Below, piece after piece: positions 1 to 8,961 of a stretch of 27,562 bases of DNA. The DNA lies in contig JBARRO010000113.1 in NCBI GenBank assembly GCA_049644265.1, positions 1-27,562 of the forward strand, given 5' to 3'. A program made the translations under genes and the position numbers. Each line of letters opens with the position of its first letter. Position 1 is the first letter of the stretch. The notes below the pieces were generated by a model. The model ran no database searches. It had not been told where the DNA came from and saw only the letters and a list, made by a program, of their open reading frames with translations. Source of the DNA: JBARRO01 sp049644265. Its GTDB lineage: Bacteria; Bacteroidota; Ignavibacteria; UBA10030.

Positions 1-1
1 A

Positions 2-1312
2 TATTGGGAGGCGAAGCTGACAGGACTTCAGCAGAACACCGTGTATTCGTACAGAATCGGTAGCGCTGGCGATGTCAACACATTCCGGACTCCCCCTTTG
101 CCGGGATCGGGAGGATTCAGGGTTTGCACGACAAGCGACATGCACGACAACTCGTCTGAGTGCGTCGCCATGTTCGACCAGATTGCGGGATTCAAACCCG
201 ACCTTGTTCTTACAACGGGCGACGTGACCGGAGCAGGCCCTAGCGGACAACAAAAGGTGACCGTGCGTTTCCACGATGCGATGGTTTGGTCACAAAGTTC
301 CGCATGGATGCCTGTCGAAGGAAACCATGACTGGGAATATACAACTGCTGATGACCTACGGACCTACAAAGGACGTTTTGATATACCGAATCCAGGCACA
401 ATTCCGAGTTCACCTGCTGTAAGCTGTTGCAGCGAGGACTGGGGTTGGTTCGATTACGGCAATACACGATTCATCAGTTATCCCGAGCGATGGACTTCGT
501 CAAGTTGGAGTGAGTGGAAAACGCAGGCTCTTGGAGTTTTTTCAGCCGCGCAGCAAGACCCGAACATCGCATTCATTGTCACGTTCGGCCACCGGTCCGC
601 CTATACAAGTACCTACTCCAGAAGCCCCGGAGAATCAAGTCTGCGGAGTATCCTGGACGGTATTCACATCGCGTATTCGAAATACGTCCTCGACCTCAGC
701 GGCCACAACCATCAGTATGAACGATATCAGCTGCAGAGCGGCATGAACTATATCGTCAACAGCACAACAGGGTCATACTACCACAACGGATGGGCAAGTC
801 CCAACAAACCGGCGGGATGTGCGTATCGCGCAATTCATTACGGAATCTTGGTTCTGGACATATCGGAGAACACAATCGAGGGTCAATTCGTGTGTTCCGT
901 CAATACTGCCAATCCCAGTGGCGATTATATGCCGTTGGAAGAGCCCGTCTGTAGTAATCCCGGCTCTGTGATCGACGCGTTCACCATCATGGCAGCGACA
1001 ACGACTGCAGTTCCTGCACTGGCAATTCCAGTCTCTTCCGAACTCTCAATCACGAACTATCCCAACCCGTTTAATCCATCGACAACGATCGCGTTCAGCC
1101 TCCCGCAGCGAAGCCGTGCGAAGATTGTCATCTATGATCTGCTTGGCCGCGCTCTTGCGACGCTGCTTGATGAAGTGACGGACAAAGGTGCTCATGCAGT
1201 CGATTGGCAGGCGAAAGATGGAAACGGGAATGATGTCGCGAGCGGCATTTACATAGCACGGATTCAATCGGATCACTCATTCAGGAACGCGAGGATCTTG
1301 CTCTTACGGTGA
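2..1312 (+). CDS. Exported metallophosphoesterase with T9SS sorting domain (5' truncated)
   Basis: Calcineurin-like metallophosphoesterase that hydrolyses phosphoester bonds outside the cytoplasm. The reading frame is open to the window edge: codons from position 2 read YWEAKLTGLQQNTVYSYRIG, the end of a purple-acid-phosphatase fibronectin-like N-terminal domain. The GTG at 41 is therefore internal and the true start lies outside the window. Metal-binding motifs appear in order: SDMHD, TGDVTG, EGNHDW, FGH and SGHNHQYER. The last ~80 residues form a type A Por secretion sorting domain (NYPNPFNPSTTI, then YDLLGR, then GIYIARI, ending in ILLLR), which directs export through the type IX system to the cell surface or medium. 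It is followed 58 nt later by a paralogous enzyme. The family is clear; the substrate cannot be read from sequence. Confidence 0.9.
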   Translation, partial: YWEAKLTGLQQNTVYSYRIGSAGDVNTFRTPPLPGSGGFRVCTTSDMHDNSSECVAMFDQIAGFKPDLVLTTGDVTGAGPSGQQKVTVRFHDAMVWSQSSAWMPVEGNHDWEYTTADDLRTYKGRFDIPNPGTIPSSPAVSCCSEDWGWFDYGNTRFISYPERWTSSSWSEWKTQALGVFSAAQQDPNIAFIVTFGHRSAYTSTYSRSPGESSLRSILDGIHIAYSKYVLDLSGHNHQYERYQLQSGMNYIVNSTTGSYYHNGWASPNKPAGCAYRAIHYGILVLDISENTIEGQFVCSVNTANPSGDYMPLEEPVCSNPGSVIDAFTIMAATTTAVPALAIPVSSELSITNYPNPFNPSTTIAFSLPQRSRAKIVIYDLLGRALATLLDEVTDKGAHAVDWQAKDGNGNDVASGIYIARIQSDHSFRNARILLLR

Positions 1313-1370
1313 CGCATGTTGGAATTGATGATTACCAGTAATAATTTCTTGACCAGACCAAGGTGCACGC

Positions 1371-2678
1371 ATGAATAATAAACTACGCAACCGAACGTGG
1401 ACATTGCTGCTCCTGTTACTCCTGCCAACACTGGTCTCTGCACAGGTTACGCGCCAGCCATATCTTCAGGAACCAACCCCGACCAGTGTGATCATCAGGT
1501 GGCAAAGCGGCACAGGCGTCATTGGGAGTGTCCATTACAGCACATCAGCTTCATCTCTTCCAACCAAGATCGTAGAATCCGCCGACGAAAAAATCTACCA
1601 CGATGTGCGGCTGACTGATCTCGCCCCAAGCACCAAATACTATTACTCCGTTGATGGTTCATCAAAAGGGACTGAAGAACAGTACTTTGTTACCCCGCCC
1701 CCTCCCGGCAACGGAACACCGATCCGGATTTGGGCGATCTCCGATTTTGGTCAAACCAGCTCCAGGGAGAATGCGCGACGTCTTGAAACTGTCAGTCAGT
1801 GGAAATCCTTCAACAATAATAGCTACCATGCAAGCTTCGTCCTTTCAATGGGAGATCAAACGGAGGACGACGCGATCTATCAACTTCAGCACAATTTCTT
1901 CGACCAGCTTGAACAGGTTCTGAGATCTTCGCCACTCTACACGATAGTCGGCAATCATGATGGCCATGACAGTCTGTACAACTATGAACGCACGTTCTCG
2001 GTCCCAACCAACGCTGAAGCCGGTGGGATTGCCTCTGGCACGGTAAAATACTACTCCTTCGACTATGCAAACGTCCATGTCGTGAGTTTATGTACCGAAA
2101 TTCACGATGATGCGGGAAGGAAAGCCCAAAGAGAATGGCTCAAGAAGGACCTGGACAATAACAAACAAGAGTGGCTGATAGCTTGTATGCACCAGCCTTT
2201 TCACAGTGGAGGGTACCATCCTTCAGATGAGGTCGAGTTTGGACAGTCTCAGAGATCCGATTGGCTGCCTGTTCTGGAAGACCACGGCGTCGACCTTGTT
2301 CTTCAAGGCCACAACCATGTGTATGAGAGATCGTATCTGCTGGACAATCTCATTGGAATGACAACCACTCTTACCGAAGCGAACAAGAAAAATACAGGAA
2401 ATGGCAGAGAGGATGGAGATGGCCCTTACCTGAAGAAGAAGGGGTTGCCACACCAAGGGACTGTCTTTATCACGGTTCCCTCGGGCGGAGTTTCTAATCC
2501 AACTAAGTCATTCAGGCATTACCAGATTTTCCCGTTCTATTTCCCCGGCTCCGACAATGAAGGCTCAGTGGTCATTGACATTCATGGCGATAGGATGGAT
2601 GTGACATTCTTGTGTAATGAGAAAAACGACAAAGGGAGCCATGTATGGGACTATTTCGCGATAAAAAAAGCCGAATAG
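1371..2678 (+). CDS. Secreted purple-acid-phosphatase-like metallophosphoesterase
   Basis: A 435-residue exported phosphoesterase. Residues 1-25 form a signal peptide (basic start, poly-Leu core, then VSAQ). Residues ~27-110 form the purple acid phosphatase N-terminal fibronectin-like domain (RQPYLQEPTPTSVIIRWQ; LAPSTKYYYSV). The catalytic domain follows with ISDFGQ, SMGDQTEDD, VGNHDGHD, CMHQPFHSGG and QGHNHVYERS. The first motif is D-F-G where many relatives have D-x-H, as is common in PAP-type enzymes. There is no T9SS tail, unlike the upstream paralogue, so it is probably periplasmic or released. A CAAGGTG Shine-Dalgarno sits about 7 nt before the ATG. Its location among sugar-oxidation genes suggests it frees phosphate from a sugar or polyol phosphoester (inference). 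Confidence 0.9.
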   Translation: MNNKLRNRTWTLLLLLLLPTLVSAQVTRQPYLQEPTPTSVIIRWQSGTGVIGSVHYSTSASSLPTKIVESADEKIYHDVRLTDLAPSTKYYYSVDGSSKGTEEQYFVTPPPPGNGTPIRIWAISDFGQTSSRENARRLETVSQWKSFNNNSYHASFVLSMGDQTEDDAIYQLQHNFFDQLEQVLRSSPLYTIVGNHDGHDSLYNYERTFSVPTNAEAGGIASGTVKYYSFDYANVHVVSLCTEIHDDAGRKAQREWLKKDLDNNKQEWLIACMHQPFHSGGYHPSDEVEFGQSQRSDWLPVLEDHGVDLVLQGHNHVYERSYLLDNLIGMTTTLTEANKKNTGNGREDGDGPYLKKKGLPHQGTVFITVPSGGVSNPTKSFRHYQIFPFYFPGSDNEGSVVIDIHGDRMDVTFLCNEKNDKGSHVWDYFAIKKAE

Positions 2679-2731
2679 CGAATTCGACCGATTTCATTCT
2701 TTGTCTTTTCACAGCTCAGAAATGAATCATA

Positions 2732-4015
2732 ATGAGTGTCCCAACGAAGAAGAAAACATATTTGGGATTTGGCTTGGGTGCTGTTCAATCCGGCTTGATG
2801 CTTTTTGAAGCTTATAAATCCAACAATTTTGATAGATTCGTCATCCTCGAAGTCAATCCCGGTCTTGTAAACGAAATCCGATCCAACCATTGTTTCTTGA
2901 CCATCAACACGGCAACGAACAGTGGAATCCTGAAATCCACGATTTCAGACTTCGAGATCTATAACCCGACAGACGGGAAGGATCAGGCCGCTATCGCCGC
3001 TGCCATTCATGACGCCGACGAGATGGCAACCGCCATACCGAGCACCGACTTTTACGACCAGGGCGCCAATTCCTTGGCACGATTGCTTGCAACAAACATC
3101 AACCCCAACAAGTCGCAAATAGTTTACGCGGCAGAAAACAACAATTACGCCGCCGAGATACTCGTGGAGAAAATGAAGGCATATACCAGTGAGAAAGCTC
3201 TGGGACAATTTCAAGCCATCAATACCGTCATCGGAAAAATGGGGGGCGTGATTCAGGACGACGCCACGATCAGTGAGTTGGGCCTGGAACCAATGACGCC
3301 TCACAGTAACACCGCTGTGTTGGTTGAACAGTTTAATCACATCATTATTTCGAAAATACGCCTGCAGCACTACCAACGGGGGATCGAGGTGTTTCAAGAA
3401 AAGGACGACTTACTGCCATTCGAAGAAGCAAAACTGTTTGGCCACAACGCAGTGCACTCAGTGCTGGGCTTTCTTGCGGCCCTTCGAGGCTATACATTCA
3501 TGAGCGAGATCAGAAATGATCCAACGCTGTATGCATATGGGGTCCAGGCATTCCTCAATGAATGTGGCGCATTTCTGCTCAGAAAATACAAGCAGTTCGA
3601 TGACGCCTTGTTCACCCCGGAGGGTTTCAAGTGGTATGCAACCGACTTGCTCGAACGAATGACAAACCCATTCTTACGCGATGAAGTTCGCAGAATCTGT
3701 CGCGATCCGTTAAGAAAACTCGAGTTCGATGACCGGCTCTTTGGCACAATCAGGGAAGCGCTGAAACAAAACGTCCGCCCCACAATGCTGGCAAAAACCG
3801 TACTGGGAGCGGTCTGCTATATCATCAACAACAAGATTGATGCAGGTTTCCCCTATCCAGTGTCCATCAAAGAGTTGAGACCAGAGAACGTGCGATCGAT
3901 GGTGTTGTCGTTGTGGAAAAACAAACCTCAGGACGACTCGTCAAACGAGTGTCTTGATCTGATCGACGCTCAATTCGATGAGTTCTACGACGAATTCATA
4001 CGAGCAAAGAACTGA
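2732..4015 (+). CDS. Mannitol/polyol dehydrogenase superfamily protein
   Basis: A 427-residue cytoplasmic NAD(P)-dependent dehydrogenase of the long-chain mannitol dehydrogenase superfamily (relatives: mannitol-1-phosphate 5-dehydrogenase, fructuronate and tagaturonate reductases). The N-terminal Rossmann segment reads YLGFGLGAVQSG and then FVILEVNPG. The superfamily catalytic pattern K-x4-N-x2-H is present as KLFGHNAVH (K234, N239, H242). The C-terminal helical domain carries the familiar NPFLRDEV...CRDPLRKL...DRL series. It should interconvert a polyol (or polyol phosphate) and a ketose. No strong Shine-Dalgarno is visible before the ATG. The next gene begins 7 nt after the stop, so the two are probably co-transcribed. 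Divergence from classical MtlD (for example GLGAVQSGLM at the nucleotide-binding loop) prevents naming the substrate. Confidence 0.75.
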   Translation: MSVPTKKKTYLGFGLGAVQSGLMLFEAYKSNNFDRFVILEVNPGLVNEIRSNHCFLTINTATNSGILKSTISDFEIYNPTDGKDQAAIAAAIHDADEMATAIPSTDFYDQGANSLARLLATNINPNKSQIVYAAENNNYAAEILVEKMKAYTSEKALGQFQAINTVIGKMGGVIQDDATISELGLEPMTPHSNTAVLVEQFNHIIISKIRLQHYQRGIEVFQEKDDLLPFEEAKLFGHNAVHSVLGFLAALRGYTFMSEIRNDPTLYAYGVQAFLNECGAFLLRKYKQFDDALFTPEGFKWYATDLLERMTNPFLRDEVRRICRDPLRKLEFDDRLFGTIREALKQNVRPTMLAKTVLGAVCYIINNKIDAGFPYPVSIKELRPENVRSMVLSLWKNKPQDDSSNECLDLIDAQFDEFYDEFIRAKN

Positions 4016-4022
4016 ACGGACG

Positions 4023-5039
4023 ATGACAAGGAAAGAACGGGTCAAAGCCGCGATGTCTCACCGGGAGACCGACAGCGTCCCTTATCAGATGGACTGCCTT
4101 TCCGCTGCGGAGAGGAAGCTCAGTCAACATTTCGGCGACAAGGATCTTGGTGAGATCATTGGCAATCATGTTGCGATGTTTGAGCCAAGTTACTATTCCA
4201 TCTTCAAGGTTCAGGACTTGGGGCCACACAAGTTCAGAGATGCGTTCGGAGCGATATGGGAACTCAAGCCAAACGACGATATCGGCACAGTAATCGAATA
4301 TCCTCTGAAGGAAGCAAGCCTGAAGGGATATGAGTTTCCGAATCCCAATGCAATCATGGAGCTCGCCGGAATTCCTGCTTTCATCGAAAAGAACAAGGAT
4401 AATTTCATCGTTGGCGCAATAGGGTTTTCGCTGTACGAGCGGGCATGGATTTTAAGGGGCATTGAGCCAATTCTCCTGGATTTTGTGGAGAGTCCTTCGT
4501 TTGTCGAAGAGCTGTTTGATAGGATCATTGAGTTCAATCTGGCAATTACGAAGAGACTGTGCCAGTTTCCGATTGATGCATTCCATTACGGCGATGACTG
4601 GGGCCAACAGCATGGTCTGATCATGAGTCCCGCGCTGTGGCGGAAGATTTTCAAAAAACGACTCAGGGTCCTGTATGATACGGTGCACGTCGCGGGACTA
4701 CCCGTCTCGGTTCATTCTTGTGGTGACATCACTGAGGTCATTCCGGATCTCATTGAGATCGGTGTGAACATGATAACACCATTGCAGGCGGAAGCGCTTG
4801 ATTTCAATTTCCTCAAGAAAGAATACGGCAAGGACCTCACGTTCTGGGGCGGGGTGAGCACCCAAAAGACCCTGCCATTCGGAACACCGGACGAAGTCAG
4901 GTCGGAGATGAGAGAGCGAATAAGAGTCCTTGGCAAGGACGGCGGATACATCCTGGCTCCTTCTCACGAACTCCAGGGCGACGTTCCGCTCGAGAATATG
5001 CTGGCCTTCATAGACGAGGCCCAGCATCAGCGTCCATGA
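4023..5039 (+). CDS. UroD/MtaA-family corrinoid methyltransferase-like protein
   Basis: A 338-residue protein of the uroporphyrinogen-decarboxylase superfamily. It belongs to the methyltransferase branch: it starts with KERVKAAMSHRETDSVPYQ, has the zinc-site HSCG motif (H231, C233), and ends with the barrel strands DLTFWGGVSTQKTLPFGTP and GYILAPSHELQGDVP. The arginine-rich N-terminal porphyrin motif of true HemE is absent, so heme synthesis is unlikely. Relatives move methyl groups to or from corrinoid proteins. That fits the corrinoid protein at 11597 and the activation protein at 12262. The frame is open upstream to an ATG at 3978, but that overlaps the preceding gene; the ATG at 4023, 7 nt after the previous stop, fits homologues. 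Methyl donor and acceptor are unknown. Confidence 0.8.
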   Translation: MTRKERVKAAMSHRETDSVPYQMDCLSAAERKLSQHFGDKDLGEIIGNHVAMFEPSYYSIFKVQDLGPHKFRDAFGAIWELKPNDDIGTVIEYPLKEASLKGYEFPNPNAIMELAGIPAFIEKNKDNFIVGAIGFSLYERAWILRGIEPILLDFVESPSFVEELFDRIIEFNLAITKRLCQFPIDAFHYGDDWGQQHGLIMSPALWRKIFKKRLRVLYDTVHVAGLPVSVHSCGDITEVIPDLIEIGVNMITPLQAEALDFNFLKKEYGKDLTFWGGVSTQKTLPFGTPDEVRSEMRERIRVLGKDGGYILAPSHELQGDVPLENMLAFIDEAQHQRP

Positions 5040-5107
5040 TGTGCTTCCATCTTTATCAAGCATTTGTGGAATGAATATCAAGAATCATTATCTCACAGGA
5101 TAACGTA

Positions 5108-6373
5108 ATGGCAACACCCATACTCCTACCCAGGCAAGGGAATTCGGTCGAAACGTGCAGGATTCTCAGTTGGAAAAAGAAGAAAGGAGAATCCGTCAGG
5201 AAGGGCGAAACGGTGTGCGAGGTGGAGACCGATAAGGCGATGTTCGAAATCGAGTCACCCGAAGAAGGAATATTGCTTGATGTGTTTTTTGACGAAGGGG
5301 CCGACGTTCCTGTCTTAACGAATATTGCAGCCGTGGGAAAGCTCGGAGAGAAGTATGCCGAGCTATTCCCTCACAAGGCGGTTGAACCAGCGCCAGAACA
5401 ATCCAATGCGACCACTGCCGCTCATGGATCAACAGAACATGGCATGACAGGCAAGCCAGTCGCGTCGTCCAGTCAGGTCCATCCTGAGGTCGAACGAAAA
5501 ACTATTTCTCCCAGCGCGAGAAAAATCGCCGAACAATCGGGAATCGATATTCAACAACTTCGGGGAACCGGGCCGGGTGGCCGGATCATCGAACGGGATG
5601 TCATGGAATATCTGGCATCGAAGGGGGCTACGCGTTCTGAAACGCCATCCGCGGCATCCGAGCGAGAGGATGTGCGGGCAGTTCCGCTAAAAGGCGTGAG
5701 AAAACTCATCGCTGAGCGGATGCTCCATTCGATTCAACATTCTGCGCAATTGACCTTGAACGCTGTTGCAGATGCGTCGAACTTAGTGGAAATCCGAAGG
5801 AATTTCAAGAACAACCCCAAGTATCGTCTGCTCGATGCCGTTACAATCAATGACCTTGTCCACTTTGCCGTCATACAAACTCTCCCCCACCATCCCGCTC
5901 TGAATTGCCTGGTCCAGGATGAGAATATCCTCTATTCCAAGAGTATCCATCTTGGTTTTGCGGTCGACACACCTCGCGGTCTGATGGTGCCGGTCATCAA
6001 GGACTCTCACAAGGTAAGTCTGCTGGCACTCAGTAAAGAGGCAAAGCGGCTGGCGGCTCGGTGTATCGAGGGCAAGATCCTGGTCGAGGAACTGAATGGC
6101 GGCACGTTTACAGTAACGAACCTGGGCAGTTTTGGCATCGAAACCTTCACACCGATACTGAATCTGCCGCAGGCAGCAATTCTTGGTGTGAACAGAATTG
6201 CCCCCAGGCCTGTAGAGGGCGAACGAGGCGTTGCGTTCATTCCCCACATTTCATTCTCCTTAACAATAGACCATCGCGTCATCGATGGAGTCGCGGGTGC
6301 GAAGTTTCTGCAGGACCTTTCAAGAGCCATCGCACAACTGGACCTGAACGTCCTCGGAGATATTCCCGAATGA
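5108..6373 (+). CDS. 2-oxoacid dehydrogenase E2 (dihydrolipoamide acyltransferase)
   Basis: A 421-residue core subunit of a 2-oxoacid dehydrogenase complex; it transfers the acyl group from lipoate to CoA. A single lipoyl domain spans ~1-78, with the lipoylation lysine K43 in ETDKAM. An acidic/Ala-Ser linker follows, then a peripheral-subunit-binding domain (~130-170: ISPSARKIAEQ...GTGPGGRIIERDV). The catalytic acyltransferase domain fills ~195-421, with the active-site DHRVIDG (H389, D393). It is paired with the fused E1 at 6489, separated only by a 38-codon ORF. AGGA precedes the ATG by 7 nt. The pyruvate, branched-chain and acetoin E2 families cannot be separated by eye. No E3 gene is in the window, so the complex presumably borrows a lipoamide dehydrogenase encoded elsewhere. 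Confidence 0.9.
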   Translation: MATPILLPRQGNSVETCRILSWKKKKGESVRKGETVCEVETDKAMFEIESPEEGILLDVFFDEGADVPVLTNIAAVGKLGEKYAELFPHKAVEPAPEQSNATTAAHGSTEHGMTGKPVASSSQVHPEVERKTISPSARKIAEQSGIDIQQLRGTGPGGRIIERDVMEYLASKGATRSETPSAASEREDVRAVPLKGVRKLIAERMLHSIQHSAQLTLNAVADASNLVEIRRNFKNNPKYRLLDAVTINDLVHFAVIQTLPHHPALNCLVQDENILYSKSIHLGFAVDTPRGLMVPVIKDSHKVSLLALSKEAKRLAARCIEGKILVEELNGGTFTVTNLGSFGIETFTPILNLPQAAILGVNRIAPRPVEGERGVAFIPHISFSLTIDHRVIDGVAGAKFLQDLSRAIAQLDLNVLGDIPE

Positions 6374-6486
6374 GTGAGAATGGAATGCGGCATATGATGT
6401 TTTCTGAACTCTTGTTCTTTGAACAACCGAGCTATGAGATTGCCGAAAAACCCGAATACAAAGTGTCAAGTCTTAAAAGGAGGTAG
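6370..6486 (+). CDS. Possible 38-residue ORF between E2 and E1
   Basis: A short ORF that fills the gap between the E2 and E1 genes. Its ATG overlaps the E2 stop codon (ATGA at 6370-6373) and its TAG (6484-6486) lies 2 nt before the E1 GTG start. The E1 Shine-Dalgarno forms its last codons. The peptide begins MSENGMRHMM, has a short hydrophobic stretch (FSELLFF) and ends KRR. No family is recognised. It could be a real microprotein, a coupling ORF that carries ribosomes from E2 to E1, or a chance reading frame. Confidence 0.3.
   Translation: MSENGMRHMMFSELLFFEQPSYEIAEKPEYKVSSLKRR
6475..6484 (+). promoter_or_regulatory. Strong Shine-Dalgarno deciding the E1 GTG start
   Basis: AAAAGGAGGT lies 5 nt upstream (measured from the end of the G-rich core) of the GTG at 6489. 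It is one of the best ribosome-binding sites in the window and supports GTG as the E1 start. The overlapping ATG at 6487 is in another frame. That E1 has its own strong site suggests it is translated at a level independent of E2. Confidence 0.75.
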
Positions 6487-6488
6487 AT

Positions 6489-8951
6489 GTGCCCAGATCC
6501 ATTCTTGTTAATCCTGTAGCAGTGAGAAATGCATCCATCCTGAAATCAAAGGACATCCCCCTCAATTGCTACAAACCTGATTTCAACGCTGAACTGAACA
6601 AATATGGCAAAGAGCGTCTCAAGCGTATCCTGCTGGACATGCTGTTGATTCGCCAGTTTGAAACAAGTCTGAACAGCATCAAGATAGAAGGCGCCTATCA
6701 TGGGATTCCGTACAACCACAAAGGACCTGCGCATTTGTCGGCAGGTCAGGAGGCCTCGGCGGTTGGTCAGGCGTTGAATTTGTCCAAAGACGATTTCATT
6801 TTCGGCTCGCATAGAAGCCACGGAGAAATACTGGCAAAGTGTTTCTCCGCAGTCCATAAACTCAGCGATGATGAACTGGAGAAGATTCTGAAATCCTACA
6901 TGAATGGGAGAATATTCCGGGCCATCGAGCACACACACAGCGGCACCTTCAAGGAATTCGCGATTGACTATGTGCTCTTTGGGACTATGGCGGAGGTTTT
7001 CGCCAAAGAAACGGGCTTCAACATGGGACTCGGCGGCTCTATGCATGCGTTCTTTGCCCCATTCGGAAGCATGCCGAACAATGCGATCGTGGGCGGTTCC
7101 TCTGACATTGCGACCGGCGCCGCGCTGTTCAAACGCATCAATCGAAAGCCGGGTATAGTCATCTCCAACGTCGGCGATGGGGGGTCCGCGACGGGACCAA
7201 CCTGGGAGGCGATGATCCTGGCATCGATGGACCAGTACAAGACCCTGTGGCCGAAAGACGTTGGAGGCGCGCCCCCCATTATTTTTAATTTCATCAATAA
7301 CTTCTACGGAATGGGAGGACAGACGAGCGGCGAAACCATGGGATTCGGAGTGCTCGCCAGAATCGGAGCCGGTGTGAACAGCGATGCGATGCATAGCGAG
7401 CGCGTGGATGGGAGTAACCCCCTGGCGGTTGCCGATGCAATCGACAGGAAAAGAAAAATTCTGGAATCCGGAAACGGACCGGTCTTGTTGGATACGATCA
7501 CGTATCGGTTTTCAGGTCACTCCCCTTCCGACGCATCATCCTACAGGACAAAGGAAGAGCTTGAGCTATGGCAGGAGCAGGACCCCATCCGCCTGTATGC
7601 TGAGTACCTGAAGAGCAATAACATCATCACCGCGGCTGACTTCGAAACCAGCGAGCATGTCGCCGTCGAGAAGATCAAGCATATTCTGAAGTTGGCAACC
7701 TCGATGGAAGTCTCGCCACGAATCTCCATGCATTCTGAGGCCATCGGAGATTTCATGTTTTCGAACCAGAAGATGGAAAAATGGGATGTGCGGGAGCCGG
7801 AAGTTCTCATGCAGAAAGCCGAGATCCCGAGAGTAAAAGCCCTCGCGACAAAGAAACGGTATGCGTTTGACGAAAACGGAACCATGCATCCCAAATCAAG
7901 CCTGTTCACGTACCGCGATGCACTCTTTGAAGCCGTGTTGCATCGGGCATATGTTGACCCGACATTTGTCGCCTACGGTGAGGAAAACCGTGATTGGGGT
8001 GGCGCGTTTGCCGTCTATCGCGGTTTAACCGAGGCCCTGCCCTACCACCGGCTGTTCAACACCCCGATTTCTGAAGGCGCAATTGCCGGCTCGGCAACCG
8101 GATATGCGCTGTGCGGCGGAAGAGTGCTTGCTGAGTTGATGTACTGCGATTTTCTTGGCCGCGCCGGTGACGAAGTCTTTAACCAAATGTCCAAGTGGCA
8201 AGCGATGTCGGCCGGTGTGCTGAAGATGCCGCTGGTTCTCCGCATATCCGTCGGCAGCAAATACGGCGCACAGCATTCACAGGATTGGACTTCGATCGTT
8301 GCCCACATTCCGGGACTCAAGGTGATGTTCCCGGCGACTCCCTACGACGCAAAGGGAATGCTCAATCTTGCATTGAGCGGCAGTGATCCCGTGATATTCT
8401 TTGAGAGCCAGAGGCTGTATGAAGTTGGCGAACTGTTTGTCAAGACCGGCGTGCCGGAAGAATATTATGAGGTCGAAGAAGGACAGCCAACGATCCGCAG
8501 GGTCGGAAACGATGTAACACTGATAACCATTGGCTCCACGTTGTATACTGCAATGAAGGCTGCGGAAACCCTTCAAACTGATTACGGAATCGAAGCCGAA
8601 GTGATCGACGCACCCTTCATCAACCCTCTCAATTACGACAAAATCCTGGAGTCGGTGAAAAAGACCAGGAAAGTAGTGCTGAGCTCCGATGCAGTTGAAC
8701 GCGGATCATTTCTCAATACCATGGCGAGCCAGATTTCACAAGTGGCGTTTGATTCTTTGGACGGTCCTCCCGTCATTGTGGGATCCAGAAACTGGATCAC
8801 TCCCGGTGCCGAAATGGAGGAGATGTTCTTCCCGCAGAAGGAATGGATTATCGACGCAATCCATGAACGCCTGTACCCGTTGGAAGGACACAACGTAACA
8901 ACCAATCAGACGATCGATGAACTCTTGCGGCGTAACAGAAAGGGGATCTAG
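6489..8951 (+). CDS. Fused 2-oxoacid dehydrogenase E1 alpha/beta (thiamine diphosphate)
   Basis: An 820-residue single-chain E1 that decarboxylates a 2-oxo acid and passes the acyl group to lipoyl-E2. The alpha half (~1-420) has KGPAHLSAGQEASAVGQAL, SHRSHGEIL, and the thiamine-diphosphate motif starting GDGG (229-232) and ending INNFYG (N270, N271). The beta half (~465-800) has YGEENRDWGGAF, ISEGAIAGSATGYAL, SVGSKYGAQHSQDW and the transketolase C-terminal domain (VTLITIGSTL...VIDAPFINPL). In most complexes these are two genes; fused forms occur in some bacteria. The GDG-to-NN gap is ~40 residues, longer than the usual ~30, owing to a segment around LWPKDVGGAP. The GTG start has a strong Shine-Dalgarno. 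The substrate cannot be assigned by eye. Confidence 0.9.
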   Translation: MPRSILVNPVAVRNASILKSKDIPLNCYKPDFNAELNKYGKERLKRILLDMLLIRQFETSLNSIKIEGAYHGIPYNHKGPAHLSAGQEASAVGQALNLSKDDFIFGSHRSHGEILAKCFSAVHKLSDDELEKILKSYMNGRIFRAIEHTHSGTFKEFAIDYVLFGTMAEVFAKETGFNMGLGGSMHAFFAPFGSMPNNAIVGGSSDIATGAALFKRINRKPGIVISNVGDGGSATGPTWEAMILASMDQYKTLWPKDVGGAPPIIFNFINNFYGMGGQTSGETMGFGVLARIGAGVNSDAMHSERVDGSNPLAVADAIDRKRKILESGNGPVLLDTITYRFSGHSPSDASSYRTKEELELWQEQDPIRLYAEYLKSNNIITAADFETSEHVAVEKIKHILKLATSMEVSPRISMHSEAIGDFMFSNQKMEKWDVREPEVLMQKAEIPRVKALATKKRYAFDENGTMHPKSSLFTYRDALFEAVLHRAYVDPTFVAYGEENRDWGGAFAVYRGLTEALPYHRLFNTPISEGAIAGSATGYALCGGRVLAELMYCDFLGRAGDEVFNQMSKWQAMSAGVLKMPLVLRISVGSKYGAQHSQDWTSIVAHIPGLKVMFPATPYDAKGMLNLALSGSDPVIFFESQRLYEVGELFVKTGVPEEYYEVEEGQPTIRRVGNDVTLITIGSTLYTAMKAAETLQTDYGIEAEVIDAPFINPLNYDKILESVKKTRKVVLSSDAVERGSFLNTMASQISQVAFDSLDGPPVIVGSRNWITPGAEMEEMFFPQKEWIIDAIHERLYPLEGHNVTTNQTIDELLRRNRKGI

Positions 8952-8961
8952 GAGAGACACG

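Noticed and set aside
41..43. GTG at 41 as start of the first gene
   Set aside because: The upstream codons in the same frame continue a conserved fibronectin-like domain to the window edge, so the gene is truncated by the window.
2945..3397. 150-residue antisense ORF opposite the polyol dehydrogenase
   Set aside because: The + strand has the conserved dehydrogenase motifs through the same stretch; the antisense product has no recognisable domain.
4023..5039. Reading the UroD-family gene as heme-biosynthetic HemE
   Set aside because: The HemE N-terminal Arg-rich substrate motif is missing, while the methyltransferase-branch HSCG motif and a corrinoid partner are present.
6546..7394. 282-residue antisense ORF opposite E1
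   Set aside because: It lies fully opposite a clearly conserved E1 alpha domain, has no family features and no ribosome site; a shadow of codon bias.
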